Shown: positions 33,586 through 41,395, counted from the first letter of the stretch. The stretch: 41,395 bases of DNA from Puniceibacterium antarcticum (GCF_002760615.1 NZ_AWWI01000090.1:1-41395), one strand, 5' to 3'. The notes: generated by a model from the sequence alone, not told the origin. Numbers and translations are program-made.

Positions 33586-34641
33586 CTAGGGGCGTACCCC
33601 GCGCGAAAGGTTCTCGCGCCAGCGGCGGATGAACTGCGCGCGCTTCTGCTGATCCAGCGCCACGATCAGCGCGGGCGACAGCCCGATGGGCCGCAGCGCG
33701 GTTTCCGACAGCGGCGGGCGATCTTCGGCGCCGGCCTTGTCGCTCAGCGCGGTGATCAGCAGCACATCGCTCAGCGCCGCCCGCCCCGCCGCCGACAGCA
33801 GGAAATCCAGCAGGGCCTCCGCCTGATCCGCGTGGGCCGCCGCCTTCGGGATCATCAGCGCGCGCGACAGCACCAGCGTGTAATCCTGCGGCAGCACGAT
33901 GCCGATGCGCGGATCGCTCTGCGCGGCCACCTGCGCGTAGGATCCCAGCACGTTATAGGCGATCAGATAGGTGCCATTCGCTACACCGTCGATGATCTCG
34001 GCGGAACAGCAGGTCGCCACCGCCCCTGTCCGCCCCAGACTTTCCAGCAGGGCACCGAATGTGGTCGCCTCGCGCGCATCCGAAAAGGCGAACAGATACC
34101 CAAGGCCCGAGGATTCCACATCATAGGTTGCAACCTTGCCGGCATAGGGGGACGCGGTCGGGCGCAGCAGATCCAGTAGATCGAACCGCGTCAGCGGCAC
34201 ATCCTCAGGCGGCACCAGATCGCGGTTGTAGACGATCACGGCGGCCTCGCGGGTGATGCCCCACAGTTCGTCCCGCCAGCGCAGTGCTGCGGGCAGGGCG
34301 GTGGTCAGGGCCGACACATGCGGCGCAGCGCAGGCGTTGTTCACCAGCTGCACCATCTGATGCACCCCGGACGAAATCACCACATCTGCGCCCCTGCGCC
34401 CCGACGCACAGTCCGACAGCGTCAGATCATACAGCAGGTTCGACCCCCATTGTTCGTAATCCACCGCCAGATCCGGCCGCACCGCCAGAAAGGCGTCGAT
34501 CACCGGGCTGAACACCTCGATATCCGTGGTTGATCGCACCAGCAGGCGCACAGTGGCCGTCTGGCGGCCAAAGGACCGCCGTATCTCCTGCGCGGTGGCG
34601 GGCAGGGCCAGAAGGCACAGGATCACACACAGGATTCTCAT
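33586..34641 (-). CDS. Periplasmic binding protein encoded with a sensor kinase (PgtC-like)
   Basis: A 351-aa secreted binding protein of the iron/phosphoglycerate-type family. It has a signal peptide (MRILCVILCLLALPATAQ) and then STTDIEVFSPVIDAFLAVRPDLAVDYEQWGSNLLYD, GADVVISSGVHQMVQLVN and WGITREAAVIVYNRDLVPPEDVP. It has no ABC permease or ATPase of its own: its ATG overlaps the stop of the histidine kinase gene (ATGA), in the operon regulator-kinase-binding protein. That is the arrangement of Salmonella pgtA-pgtB-pgtC, where PgtC is a periplasmic partner of the sensor. I infer a ligand-sensing auxiliary role. A lone importer component is the alternative. Confidence 0.85.
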   Translation of the reverse strand: MRILCVILCLLALPATAQEIRRSFGRQTATVRLLVRSTTDIEVFSPVIDAFLAVRPDLAVDYEQWGSNLLYDLTLSDCASGRRGADVVISSGVHQMVQLVNNACAAPHVSALTTALPAALRWRDELWGITREAAVIVYNRDLVPPEDVPLTRFDLLDLLRPTASPYAGKVATYDVESSGLGYLFAFSDAREATTFGALLESLGRTGAVATCCSAEIIDGVANGTYLIAYNVLGSYAQVAAQSDPRIGIVLPQDYTLVLSRALMIPKAAAHADQAEALLDFLLSAAGRAALSDVLLITALSDKAGAEDRPPLSETALRPIGLSPALIVALDQQKRAQFIRRWRENLSRGVRP

Positions 34642-36026
34642 TCCAACCCCTCCGCCAGCGGCAAAATCAGGGCGGCGCGAAACCCAGCCTCGACCTGCTC
34701 CAGCACCAACTCACCGCCATAGGCCTGCGCCACTGCCGCCGCGATGGCCAGACCCAGACCAGACCCTTCGCCCCGTGTCACGCTGTCATGGGCGAACCGC
34801 CGACCCAGCCGCTCCAGCAGGGCCGCCGACGGCCCGCGCCCGCAATCCTCGACCCATAGAACCGCACGTCCCTGTTCGACCGACGCTCCGACCCGCACCG
34901 GCGCGCGCCCGTATTTCACCGCATTGCCCAGCAAGTTCTTCGCCGCCTCGGTCAGCGACAGCAGATCCCCCCGCACCATCACCGCGCGCTCTCCGATCAT
35001 CAGCCGGATCTCGACCCCCGGCGCCGTCAGCGCGACATCCCCCGCCTCGACCACCTCAAGCGCGGCATCGCGCAGATCCACCGTCTCACGGCGCACGGAT
35101 TCGCCCCGGTGGATCACCAGCGCGCGGCTCAGCATCTGATCCAGCAGATGCCCCAGATCCAGCGTGCGCCGGTGGATGCGCGTGACGATGGCATCGCGCC
35201 GCGCGCCGTCAGGCTCCCCCGCCGCCAGATCCGCCTGTGCGCGCAGGGCCGCGACCGGCGTGCGCAGCTGATGCGCCGTGTCCGATATCAGCCCGCGCAT
35301 CGCGCGCACCTGCTGATCGATCCGGCCCATGAACCCGTTCAGCGCGCCCACCATCGCTTCGGTTTCTTTCGGCACCGGCACCGCGATGGGCGTCAGATCA
35401 TAGGGATCGCGCCGCGCCACCGCCTCGGCCAGCCTGTCCAGCGGGCGCAGCGCCGAACGCACCACAAACACCGCAAGCAGCGACATCAGCACCCCCGCGC
35501 CCGCCAACACCACCAATGCGCGCTGCGTGATCTCAAGCGCCAGCGCGCGGCGCGCCCGCAGGGTCTGGCCCACGATCACCTGCACCGGACCCGATACGTT
35601 GCGCTCTGCAAACCGGCGGGTGACGGCGGCAAAGCGCGCGGCCTCTCCGGAAAAGGTGGCATCGTAGAAATCAAGACTGCGCGCCGGGCTGTCCGGGGGA
35701 TCGGGCAGATCGCCGTAGCCGGTCAGCAACTCGCCTGCCGGGCCGGTCACGCGATAGGCAATGCGGTCCTCGGGGGCCAGCGCCAGCAGCTGGAACGCCG
35801 ACACCGGCAGATCCACCAGCAGCTCCGTGCCCTCCACCGCGATAGACGCCGCGATTTCATTCGCCGCCCCGACCAGCAGCCGGTCATAGGCATCCTGCGC
35901 CGCCTGCCGCCCATAGGCAAAGGCCGCCACCGACACCAGCACACCCCCCACCGCCAGCAGCAACGCTACCGCCAGCGCCACACGCGCGACAAGCGACATC
36001 TGCCAGGGCGGGATGTGGCTATTCAT
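34638..36026 (-). CDS. tctE: Sensor histidine kinase, TctE-like
   Basis: A 462-aa inner-membrane kinase. Membrane helices at about 12-38 and 168-190 flank a periplasmic sensor of about 130 residues of the type found in TctE-family kinases (2CSK_N-like). Then come a HAMP-like linker (SALRPLDRLAEAVARRDPYD), the phospho-acceptor His252 in ISDTAHQLRTPVAALRAQ, the N box NLLGNAVKYGR, G1 VEDCGRGPS and G2 [20 protein letters not shown]. The ATG at 36026 overlaps the response-regulator stop by 8 bases. All catalytic boxes are present. The symbol is by resemblance. Confidence 0.88.
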   Translation of the reverse strand: MNSHIPPWQMSLVARVALAVALLLAVGGVLVSVAAFAYGRQAAQDAYDRLLVGAANEIAASIAVEGTELLVDLPVSAFQLLALAPEDRIAYRVTGPAGELLTGYGDLPDPPDSPARSLDFYDATFSGEAARFAAVTRRFAERNVSGPVQVIVGQTLRARRALALEITQRALVVLAGAGVLMSLLAVFVVRSALRPLDRLAEAVARRDPYDLTPIAVPVPKETEAMVGALNGFMGRIDQQVRAMRGLISDTAHQLRTPVAALRAQADLAAGEPDGARRDAIVTRIHRRTLDLGHLLDQMLSRALVIHRGESVRRETVDLRDAALEVVEAGDVALTAPGVEIRLMIGERAVMVRGDLLSLTEAAKNLLGNAVKYGRAPVRVGASVEQGRAVLWVEDCGRGPSAALLERLGRRFAHDSVTRGEGSGLGLAIAAAVAQAYGGELVLEQVEAGFRAALILPLAEGLE

Positions 36027-36690
36027 CCACCACGATCCGATAGCCCAGCCCGCGCTGCGTCTCGATCCGCACGCCGCTGCCCGACAGCTTCTTGCGCAGC
36101 CGCGCAATGTACAGCTCGATCGCGTTCAGCCCCACATCGGCATCGTCAAAGGAAAACAGCCGCTCATACAGCCGCTCCTTGTCCATCAGCGTGCCCCGGT
36201 TGCGGATCAGCACCCCCAGCAGCGCAAATTCCCGACGCGTCAGCGCCAGCATCTGCCCCGCCACCGTCACCACCTTGGCTGTCGGGTTGAACACCAGATC
36301 CCCCAGCGTGATATCTTCGCTCTTTTGTCCCTGCTCGCGGCGATACAGCGCGTGAATCCGCGCCTCAAGCTCGCGCTGATCAAAGGGTTTCACCAGATAA
36401 TCATCCGCCCCAAGGTTCAGCGCCGACACCCGGTCATCCACCGAAAACAACGCGGTCAGCATGATCACCGGCGTGCGCAACCCGCGGGCCCGCAGCTCCT
36501 GCAGCAGATCGGTGCCCAGACCGTCGGGCAGGTTTATGTCCAGCACGATCACATCATAATCCTGCACATCTACAAAACCGCGCGCCCCGTCCAGCGTGCC
36601 CGCCATGTCGCAAGCCATGCCCGCGCGCTCCAGCCGGATCACGATGGCCTCGGCCATGTCGCGCGTATCCTCGACCAGCAGCACCCGCAT
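36019..36690 (-). CDS. tctD: OmpR-family response regulator, TctD-like
   Basis: A 223-aa regulator. The receiver has VEDTRD, phospho-acceptor Asp51 in VIVLDINLPDG, and the Lys of YLVKPF. The winged helix includes LTRREFALLGVLIRNRGTLMDKERLYERLF, then LNAIELYIARLRKKL and RGLGYRIV. The ATG at 36690 is preferred; an in-frame ATG 18 bases upstream would add MGGGGQE and lies on a run of eight G that forms part of the Shine-Dalgarno region. It is divergent from tctC and overlaps the kinase gene, so its target is most likely the tctCBA transporter. Confidence 0.9.
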   Translation of the reverse strand: MRVLLVEDTRDMAEAIVIRLERAGMACDMAGTLDGARGFVDVQDYDVIVLDINLPDGLGTDLLQELRARGLRTPVIMLTALFSVDDRVSALNLGADDYLVKPFDQRELEARIHALYRREQGQKSEDITLGDLVFNPTAKVVTVAGQMLALTRREFALLGVLIRNRGTLMDKERLYERLFSFDDADVGLNAIELYIARLRKKLSGSGVRIETQRGLGYRIVVDE

Positions 36691-36755
36691 TTCTTGGCCT
36701 CCCCCCCCCATGCTGCGCCCCAAAGGGACCCCCGGTTTCGCAGTCCACGCAGGGT

Positions 36756-36776
36756 GTGACAGGTTGGTGACAGGTT
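36756..36776. promoter_or_regulatory. Direct repeat with 11-bp period, candidate TctD operator
   Basis: GTGACAGGTT occurs at 36756-36765 and again at 36767-36776, identical and 11 bp apart, in the 199-base region between the divergent regulator and tctC. OmpR/PhoB-family regulators bind such direct repeats as head-to-tail dimers. It lies 114 bases before the tctC start and 66 before the regulator start. Confidence 0.6.
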
Positions 36777-36889
36777 CAAGGCCTATCACCCCTCAACCAG
36801 AAAGGCGCGAGGAGACCGGTATCCCTTCCGGAGCGCCTGCTGGACCAGTCGGCATTGCCGACACAGACCGACTTGGAGGAGTCACCGAC

Positions 36890-37879
36890 ATGACAATGAC
36901 AACACCCCGCCTGACGCTTGCCGCCGCTGTCCTGGGCCTGTCCGCCCTGAGTGCGGGCGCGCAGGGCTTCACCCCCGAAAACCCCGAATGCATCGCCCCC
37001 GCAAACCCCGGCGGCGGCTGGGACTTCACCTGCCGTCAGGTCGGCAAGCAGCTGCAGGACCTTGGCCTGCTCGATCAGACCGTGCAGGTCGTCAACCTCG
37101 CCGGGGGCGGCGGTGGCGTGGCCTATGCGGAAGTTGTGAACAAGCGCAACGATGACAATGACCTGATCGTCGCCGCATCCTCCGCAACCTCGACCCGCCT
37201 CGCGCAGGGGGCCTTTCCGGGCAACACCATGGATCAGGTCCGCTGGCTGGCCTCCGTCGGTGCCGATTACGGCGTGATCGCCGTGGCGGCCGACAGCGAA
37301 ATCGAAACGCTGCCGCAACTGCTCGACATCATGAAAAACGACCCCCGGGCGATTTCCGTCGCCGGCGGGTCTGCTGTGGGCGGCTGGGATCACCTCAAGG
37401 TTCTGATCGCTGCCGATGCTTACGGGATCGAAGATGTGCGCACCGTGAAATACATCGCCTTTGATGGCGGTGGCGAAGCTGTGACACAGCTTCTGGCCGG
37501 TTCCGTGCAGGCCTTCACCGGCGACATCTCCGAAGCCAAGGGTTTCGTCGATTCGGGCGATATCAAGGTGATCGCGGTGCTCGCGCCCGAACGCCTTGAA
37601 GGCGAGTTTTCAAAGTTCCCCACCGCCCGCGAACAGGGTGTCGAGGCGGTTGGCGCCAACTGGCGCGGCTTTTACGCACCGGGCGGCATGTCTGACGCTG
37701 CCTATGACTATTGGGTGGACAAGATCGCGACGCTCTATGCCTCAGACGAATGGAAAGCGACCATGGAGGCCAACGGCATCGCCCCGCTTGACCTGCAAGG
37801 CGCCGAGTTTCAGGCCTTCGTGGCGGATTCGGTGAACCAGATCCAGACCATCTCGAAAGAGATCGGGATCATCCGCTAA
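36890..37879 (+). CDS. tctC: Tripartite tricarboxylate transporter, periplasmic binding protein
   Basis: A 329-aa TctC-family binding protein. The signal peptide is MTMTTPRLTLAAAVLGLSALSAGA, then PECIAPANPGGGWDFTCRQVGKQLQ, the conserved ligand-contact region of the family, VVNLAGGGGGVAYAEVV, and GGSAVGGWDHLKVLIAADAYG. GGAGGA lies 9 bases before the ATG at 36890. It is the first gene of tctC-tctB-tctA, a sodium- or proton-driven carboxylate uptake system. The ligand (citrate, tricarballylate, dicarboxylate or other) is not decidable by eye. Confidence 0.93.
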   Translation: MTMTTPRLTLAAAVLGLSALSAGAQGFTPENPECIAPANPGGGWDFTCRQVGKQLQDLGLLDQTVQVVNLAGGGGGVAYAEVVNKRNDDNDLIVAASSATSTRLAQGAFPGNTMDQVRWLASVGADYGVIAVAADSEIETLPQLLDIMKNDPRAISVAGGSAVGGWDHLKVLIAADAYGIEDVRTVKYIAFDGGGEAVTQLLAGSVQAFTGDISEAKGFVDSGDIKVIAVLAPERLEGEFSKFPTAREQGVEAVGANWRGFYAPGGMSDAAYDYWVDKIATLYASDEWKATMEANGIAPLDLQGAEFQAFVADSVNQIQTISKEIGIIR

Positions 37880-37895
37880 GCCAGCCTATCCCCCT

Positions 37896-37920
37896 GCGCC
37901 CGGACCATCCGTCCGGGCGC
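37896..37920 (+). other. Intercistronic hairpin between tctC and tctB
   Basis: GCGCCCGGAC (37896-37905) pairs perfectly with GTCCGGGCGC (37911-37920) around CATCC. There is no T run after it, so it should not stop transcription. Such hairpins after binding-protein genes often protect the upstream mRNA and raise the binding protein relative to the membrane subunits. Confidence 0.7.
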
Positions 37921-37994
37921 ATCCCTGTTTTCCCGCATCGTCACCCCATTTCCGCGGCCCGCAGACTGCAGGCGCCGCACTCAAGGAGACCGCC

Positions 37995-38426
37995 ATGAGC
38001 GATCGTATCTTTGGCGTGATCGGGCTGTTGCTGTCCGTGTTCTACATCTGGGCCGCCCTGATCATCGAGGAAAGCTTCCTCTCCGACGCCGTCGGGCCCA
38101 AGGCCTTTCCCATCATCATCGCCTGCGTGTTGGGCCTGTCCTCTATCGTCATCGCCCTGCGGCCCGACCCAGAACCGGTCTGGCCGCCGCTGGGCCAGCT
38201 GGCTGAAATTGCCGCTGCTGCCGTGGTGATGTTCCTCTATTCCATGCTGCTGCCGGAAATCGGCTTCATCTTTGCCACCATCCTCGCCGCCACCTACCTT
38301 GCCTGGCGTCTCGGCTCGACCCTGCTCGGGTCGGTCCTGACGGGTCTGGGCACGTCGATCGGCATCTACGTCATCTTTCACCTCGTTCTGGGTCTGTCGC
38401 TTGCGCGCGGCCCGTTCGGCTTCTGA
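37995..38426 (+). CDS. tctB: Tripartite tricarboxylate transporter, small membrane subunit
   Basis: A 143-aa inner-membrane protein with four hydrophobic helices (about 5-28, 36-54, 71-92, 105-137) and the TctB-type DAVGPKAFPIIIACVLGLSSIVIALRP segment after the first helix. Ribosome site AAGGAGA is 6 bases upstream. It lies between tctC and tctA, 15 bases before the latter. Confidence 0.9.
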   Translation: MSDRIFGVIGLLLSVFYIWAALIIEESFLSDAVGPKAFPIIIACVLGLSSIVIALRPDPEPVWPPLGQLAEIAAAAVVMFLYSMLLPEIGFIFATILAATYLAWRLGSTLLGSVLTGLGTSIGIYVIFHLVLGLSLARGPFGF

Positions 38427-38441
38427 TCCGGAGATCCCCAC

Positions 38442-39971
38442 ATGGACACGCTCTCCTCTCTTGCCGACGGCTTTGCCATCGCTATCACCTGGGAAAACAT
38501 GCTTCTGGCCCTGCTGGGCTGTTTTCTGGGCACCATCATGGGCGCGCTTCCGGGCCTCGGCCCGTCCAACGGCGTCGCGATCCTCATCCCGCTCGCCTTC
38601 ACCCTCGGGCTTGGCGCCACGCCCTCGCTGATCCTGCTCACCTCGGTCTATTACGGGGCAATGTACGGCGGGCGCATATCTTCGATCCTGCTCAACATCC
38701 CCGGGGATGAACCTGCGATGATGACCTGCCTTGACGGCTATCCCATGGCGCAAAAGGGCCAGGCGGGCGAAGCACTGGCCATTTCCGGCATCGCCTCCTT
38801 CGTCGGGTCGTTCTTCGCCACCTGGGGTCTGATCTTCCTCGCACCGCAACTGGTCAAGATCGCGCTGCTGTTTGGCCCCGCTGAATACTTCGCGCTCTTC
38901 GCACTGGCCTTCGCGACCCTGGGCGGCGTCAGCTCGACCAATCAGGCGAAATCGGCCTTTGCCGCAGCGCTGGGCCTCGGCCTTGCGATGATCGGCGTCG
39001 ATACGCAGACCGGCGTGCCGCGCTTCACCTTCGGTGAGGTGCATCTTTATGACGGTCTCGACTTCCTCGTCGCCATCGTCGGCCTGTTTGCCCTGTCCGA
39101 GGTGTTCATCTTCCTCGAACACCGCCACGGCAATGCCGACGCCGCCAAGAAGGCGGTGGTGATCGGCCGCCTGACCCCGCCCATGTCGATGATCAAACAG
39201 TGCACACCCACCATGCTGCGCGCGACCTTCCTTGGCTTCCTCGCCGGTGTCCTGCCCGGTGCCGGCGCTTCGCTCGGCTCCTTCATCTCCTACTCGATGG
39301 AGAAAAAGCTGGTGGACAAGGGCACCTTTGGCAAGGGCGATCCGCGCGGCGTCGCGGCCCCCGAGGCGGGCAACAACGCCGCCGCCGGTGGTGCGCTGGT
39401 GCCGATGCTGGCGCTTGGCGTGCCGGGATCCGGTACAACCGCCGTCCTGCTTGCCGTGCTGCTGTCGCTCAACATCACGCCCGGCCCACTGCTGTTCACG
39501 CAGAACCCGGATGTGGTCTGGGGCCTGATCGCGGCGCTGTTCATTGCGAACTTCATGCTGCTCGCGATGAACATCCCGATGGTCGGTCTGTTCACTCGCA
39601 TTCTGATGGTGCCGCCCAAGGTGCTGATGCCCATCGTCGCCATGGTCAGCTTTGTCGGGATCTACGGCATTTCCGGCTCCACCTTCGATCTGCAGGTGAT
39701 GATCGGGTTTGGCCTGCTCGGCTGGGTGCTGCGCAAGTTCGATGTGCCACTGGTGCCCATCATCCTCGGCACGCTGCTGGGCAACGCGATGGAGTCCAAC
39801 ATGCGCCGTGCGATCACCATCGACAACGGCGACTGGTGGACACTGGTGGACAGCCCGCTGGCCCTCACGCTCTGGGCCATCGCGATCATCGGCTTCATCC
39901 TGCCGGTGCTGGTGGGCAAGGTGATCAAGTCCAAGATGCGCCGGGACGACGAATCCTCGCTCTCTGACTGA
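38442..39971 (+). CDS. tctA: Tripartite tricarboxylate transporter, large membrane subunit
   Basis: A 509-aa inner-membrane protein with about 10-12 helices. It has the two TctA signature loops: FLGTIMGALPGLGPSNGVAILIPLAF near residues 28-55, followed by YYGAMYGGRISSILLNIPGDEPA, and the second-half equivalent FLGFLAGVLPGAGASLGSFISYS, followed by APEAGNNAAAGGALVPMLALGVPGS. These form the substrate pathway. Complete length. A terminator follows at 40011. Confidence 0.94.
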   Translation: MDTLSSLADGFAIAITWENMLLALLGCFLGTIMGALPGLGPSNGVAILIPLAFTLGLGATPSLILLTSVYYGAMYGGRISSILLNIPGDEPAMMTCLDGYPMAQKGQAGEALAISGIASFVGSFFATWGLIFLAPQLVKIALLFGPAEYFALFALAFATLGGVSSTNQAKSAFAAALGLGLAMIGVDTQTGVPRFTFGEVHLYDGLDFLVAIVGLFALSEVFIFLEHRHGNADAAKKAVVIGRLTPPMSMIKQCTPTMLRATFLGFLAGVLPGAGASLGSFISYSMEKKLVDKGTFGKGDPRGVAAPEAGNNAAAGGALVPMLALGVPGSGTTAVLLAVLLSLNITPGPLLFTQNPDVVWGLIAALFIANFMLLAMNIPMVGLFTRILMVPPKVLMPIVAMVSFVGIYGISGSTFDLQVMIGFGLLGWVLRKFDVPLVPIILGTLLGNAMESNMRRAITIDNGDWWTLVDSPLALTLWAIAIIGFILPVLVGKVIKSKMRRDDESSLSD

Positions 39972-40010
39972 CCCCTTCGCCAGACAGGGCGCGCCCTGAC
40001 AATGACCTTC

Positions 40011-40042
40011 CAGCCCCCGTGGATTTCCGCGGGGGCTGTTTT
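40011..40042 (+). terminator. Intrinsic terminator after tctA
   Basis: CAGCCCCCG (40011-40019) pairs with CGGGGGCTG (40030-40038), 9 bp with a 10-base loop, followed by TTTT (40039-40042). Confidence 0.85.
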
Positions 40043-40180
40043 CTGCGTCGGATACCCGTGGTGCCCATCAGATCAGCCATCGGACTGAAAACTCTGGCGC
40101 GCGCGATTTTTGTGATCCAGTGGCGGTTTCTTTCGCCGTCCTGACAGATTACAACCCCCGCAGGAAAACAGGAGAACGCG

Positions 40181-40483
40181 ATGCGCAGAGCCATCTTTGT
40201 CGCGCTGGCGGCAGTTGCGCTGGGAACTGCCTTTGGCGCCAAACCTGCAGCGGCCGCATGGCTTGGCCGCTTTGAGGTTTTTGGCGTCGAAGGCGAAGAT
40301 ATGCTGAAAATGCGGGGCGGGCCAGGCACGGGCTACAGCGTGATCGTTGGCCTGCCCAACGGCAGCGTGCTGCGCGTCTACAGCTGCCAGCAGACTGGCA
40401 GCACCCGCTGGTGCAGCGTCGCCCTGGACCGCGCGCGCGGGCTCAAGGGCTACGTCTCCTGGGCCTATCTGCGCAAGTTGTGA
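40181..40483 (+). CDS. Secreted SH3b-domain protein, 100 aa
   Basis: A small exported protein. The signal peptide is MRRAIFVALAAVALGTAFGAKPAAA, followed by a single bacterial SH3-like domain: LKMRGGPGTGYSVIVGLPNGSVLRVYSCQQTGSTRWCSVALD and GYVSWAYLRKL. The LxxRxGPxxxYxxI opening and the WCxV and GWVxxxYL-type ends are the family pattern; two Cys (in YSC and WCS) could form a disulfide. Such proteins bind cell-wall or outer-surface components, with no enzymatic function. AGGAG is 8 bases before the ATG. The stop codon lies within an 8-bp hairpin. Confidence 0.88.
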   Translation: MRRAIFVALAAVALGTAFGAKPAAAAWLGRFEVFGVEGEDMLKMRGGPGTGYSVIVGLPNGSVLRVYSCQQTGSTRWCSVALDRARGLKGYVSWAYLRKL

Positions 40484-40499
40484 CCCCCGCAGGGGTCAC
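40480..40499. terminator. Hairpin between convergent genes
   Basis: GTGACCCC (40480-40487) pairs perfectly with GGGGTCAC (40492-40499) around CGCA. It includes the stop codon of the SH3b gene and lies 10 bases from the stop of the convergent hydratase gene. There is no T run in either direction, so termination is uncertain. Confidence 0.45.
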
Positions 40500-40508
40500 G
40501 CACCTGCC

Positions 40509-41243
40509 TCAGCTCAGGGTGAACGACACCGCGCCCAGCCCATCGATATGACCGGTCACCTCGCCCGCCGCGTCGACATAGCTCAGCGGGTGCAGCGATC
40601 CGGTGATCACAAACTGACCCACCCGCAAACCGCCGCAGTGATCGCCGATTGCCGCAATCAGCGCCTTCAATGTCGCCAGCGCTGATCCCCCGGGCACCTC
40701 GGTCGGCCCGTCCAGAAACAGGCTTTCCCCGGCCTGCATCCGCCCGGTGACTGTGCCGAAATCGCGCCCGTCCCAGTCGGTCAGCGGCGGGCCGACAATC
40801 AGGCCGTAATTGATCTGAAAATCCGCCAGCTTCGCAATCGCATCCTCGGCCAGCGGCCCGCTCAGCCGCGTGTCCACCAGCTCGATCACCGGTACTGGCT
40901 GCACGCAGCGCTCCAGCGCCGCGTCAAAATCGTCTGATCCGGGCGCGGGCAGGGGGGCGATGATCTTCCAGCCGACCTCCAGCTCGATCCCCATCCGATC
41001 CCCCAGCGCAACCGTCGCGCCCGAAGGCAGCGCATGCTGCGCGCGGATCGGGGCCATGATCGCGGCCTCCCCGGGTTTCAGCCCCACCTTGAACCCCGCC
41101 ACATGTCCAAGGGCGGCAATCACCCGGGACTGTACGTAATAGGCCTCGGCCACGGTCGTGGGCACGGCGCCGTCGGGGGCAGAGCGCATGCCGCTCCGGT
41201 GGGCGGCAATCAACGCATCCGCAAAGGGATCAAATGGGGTCAT
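40509..41243 (-). CDS. 2-keto-4-pentenoate hydratase-like protein (FAH fold)
   Basis: A 244-aa cytoplasmic protein of the MhpD branch of the fumarylacetoacetase-fold family, whose known members hydrate 2-hydroxypenta-2,4-dienoates or decarboxylate related acids. Seen: AYYVQSRVIAALGHVAGFKVGLKPGEAAIMAPI near the start, the metal-binding acidic strand GIELEVGWKI, then VPVIELVDTRLSG, and FVITGSLHPLSYVDAAGEVTGHIDGLGAVSFTLS at the end. The ATG at 41243 overlaps the stop of the upstream racemase-like gene (ATGA). The real substrate is unknown. Confidence 0.87.
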   Translation of the reverse strand: MTPFDPFADALIAAHRSGMRSAPDGAVPTTVAEAYYVQSRVIAALGHVAGFKVGLKPGEAAIMAPIRAQHALPSGATVALGDRMGIELEVGWKIIAPLPAPGSDDFDAALERCVQPVPVIELVDTRLSGPLAEDAIAKLADFQINYGLIVGPPLTDWDGRDFGTVTGRMQAGESLFLDGPTEVPGGSALATLKALIAAIGDHCGGLRVGQFVITGSLHPLSYVDAAGEVTGHIDGLGAVSFTLS

Positions 41244-41395
41244 GATATGTCCTGAAAAAGGGAAAGCAGGCGGCGTGCCGCCTCGGGGATCGGCGCGACC
41301 AAAGCGCAGGGCGCGCGCGGACGCAAGCGTTCTGCCGCCTCTCCCAGCGGACCACCGCCAATAATCACCGCCTCGGCCCCGGCGGCCTGCGCGCG
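41240..41395 (-). CDS. Aspartate/glutamate racemase-family protein, C-terminal end
   Basis: Only the last about 51 codons are in the window; the frame runs off the right edge and ends at the TGA at 41242-41240. The translated end reads AEAVIIGGGPLGEAAERL, followed by a segment with PCALVAPIPEAARRLLS. The 'A-aIIGGGPLg' strand-turn and the following 'pvIaPIpAA' are typical of the C-terminal half of the Asp/Glu/hydantoin racemase superfamily. It is coupled to the hydratase-like gene (4-base overlap), suggesting a small catabolic operon. Confidence 0.75.
   Translation of the reverse strand, partial: RAQAAGAEAVIIGGGPLGEAAERLRPRAPCALVAPIPEAARRLLSLFQDIS

Overview
The window looks like a chromosomal segment of a marine-type Rhodobacterales (Roseobacter-group) alphaproteobacterium. 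The base composition is high in GC. A SAM/SAH-type riboswitch, a Rhodobacterales hallmark, precedes metK. The aroA-cmk-rpsA-ihfB gene order is conserved, a CenR-like response regulator is present, and one secreted protein carries a VPLPA-CTERM-like tail. There is no transposase, integrase, phage gene, rRNA, tRNA or CRISPR array that I can support. The genus cannot be fixed from the sequence alone.

Layout. 1-5172: housekeeping genes lnt (partial), metK with its riboswitch, trmB, aroA and cmk. 5173-7074: an accessory interval that separates cmk from rpsA. It holds a small winged-helix protein, an orphan 132-aa protein, palindromic repeats and an AT-rich stretch. 7075-15199: rpsA, ihfB (behind a G-quadruplex-like tract), a LapA-domain protein and trpF, then on the minus strand pyrD with a DUF952 gene, then a periplasmic 5'-nucleotidase, a REP-like and 44-bp tandem repeat block, and a long methyltransferase. 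15486-21179: a VPLPA-CTERM-like secreted protein, pnp (no rpsO in front of it), an interval bounded by terminators that may hold an RNA, and cenR. 21347-28493: ribA, an LLM-class flavin oxidoreductase coupled to an L,D-transpeptidase-like protein, and a two-gene RND efflux operon.

28687-33241 is a PotABCD-like ABC importer operon (binding protein, two permeases, ATPase) ending in a translationally coupled metallo-beta-lactamase-fold hydrolase. 33586-39971 is the most system-like part. A response regulator, a TctE-like kinase and a periplasmic binding protein overlap in one operon, and they are divergent from a complete tripartite tricarboxylate transporter (tctC-tctB-tctA). The shared intergenic region holds a direct repeat with an 11-bp period, which suits an OmpR-family regulator. 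I read this as a three-component, solute-binding-protein-assisted sensor controlling its own carboxylate importer, similar in logic to Salmonella PgtABC plus PgtP. The window ends with a small SH3b protein, a 2-keto-4-pentenoate hydratase-like gene and the 3' end of an Asp/Glu racemase-family gene.

Several repeat families are present: a palindromic element with TAGAGCGTGTCG ends (two copies, one 45 and one 110 bp), a REP-like element with a TAAATATCCCGGGGGAG core (two copies), a TTTCAACTC/GAGTTGAAA multi-arm palindrome, and a CCATACG array on an 11-bp period. All functional statements are read from motifs and family knowledge; no database search was run.
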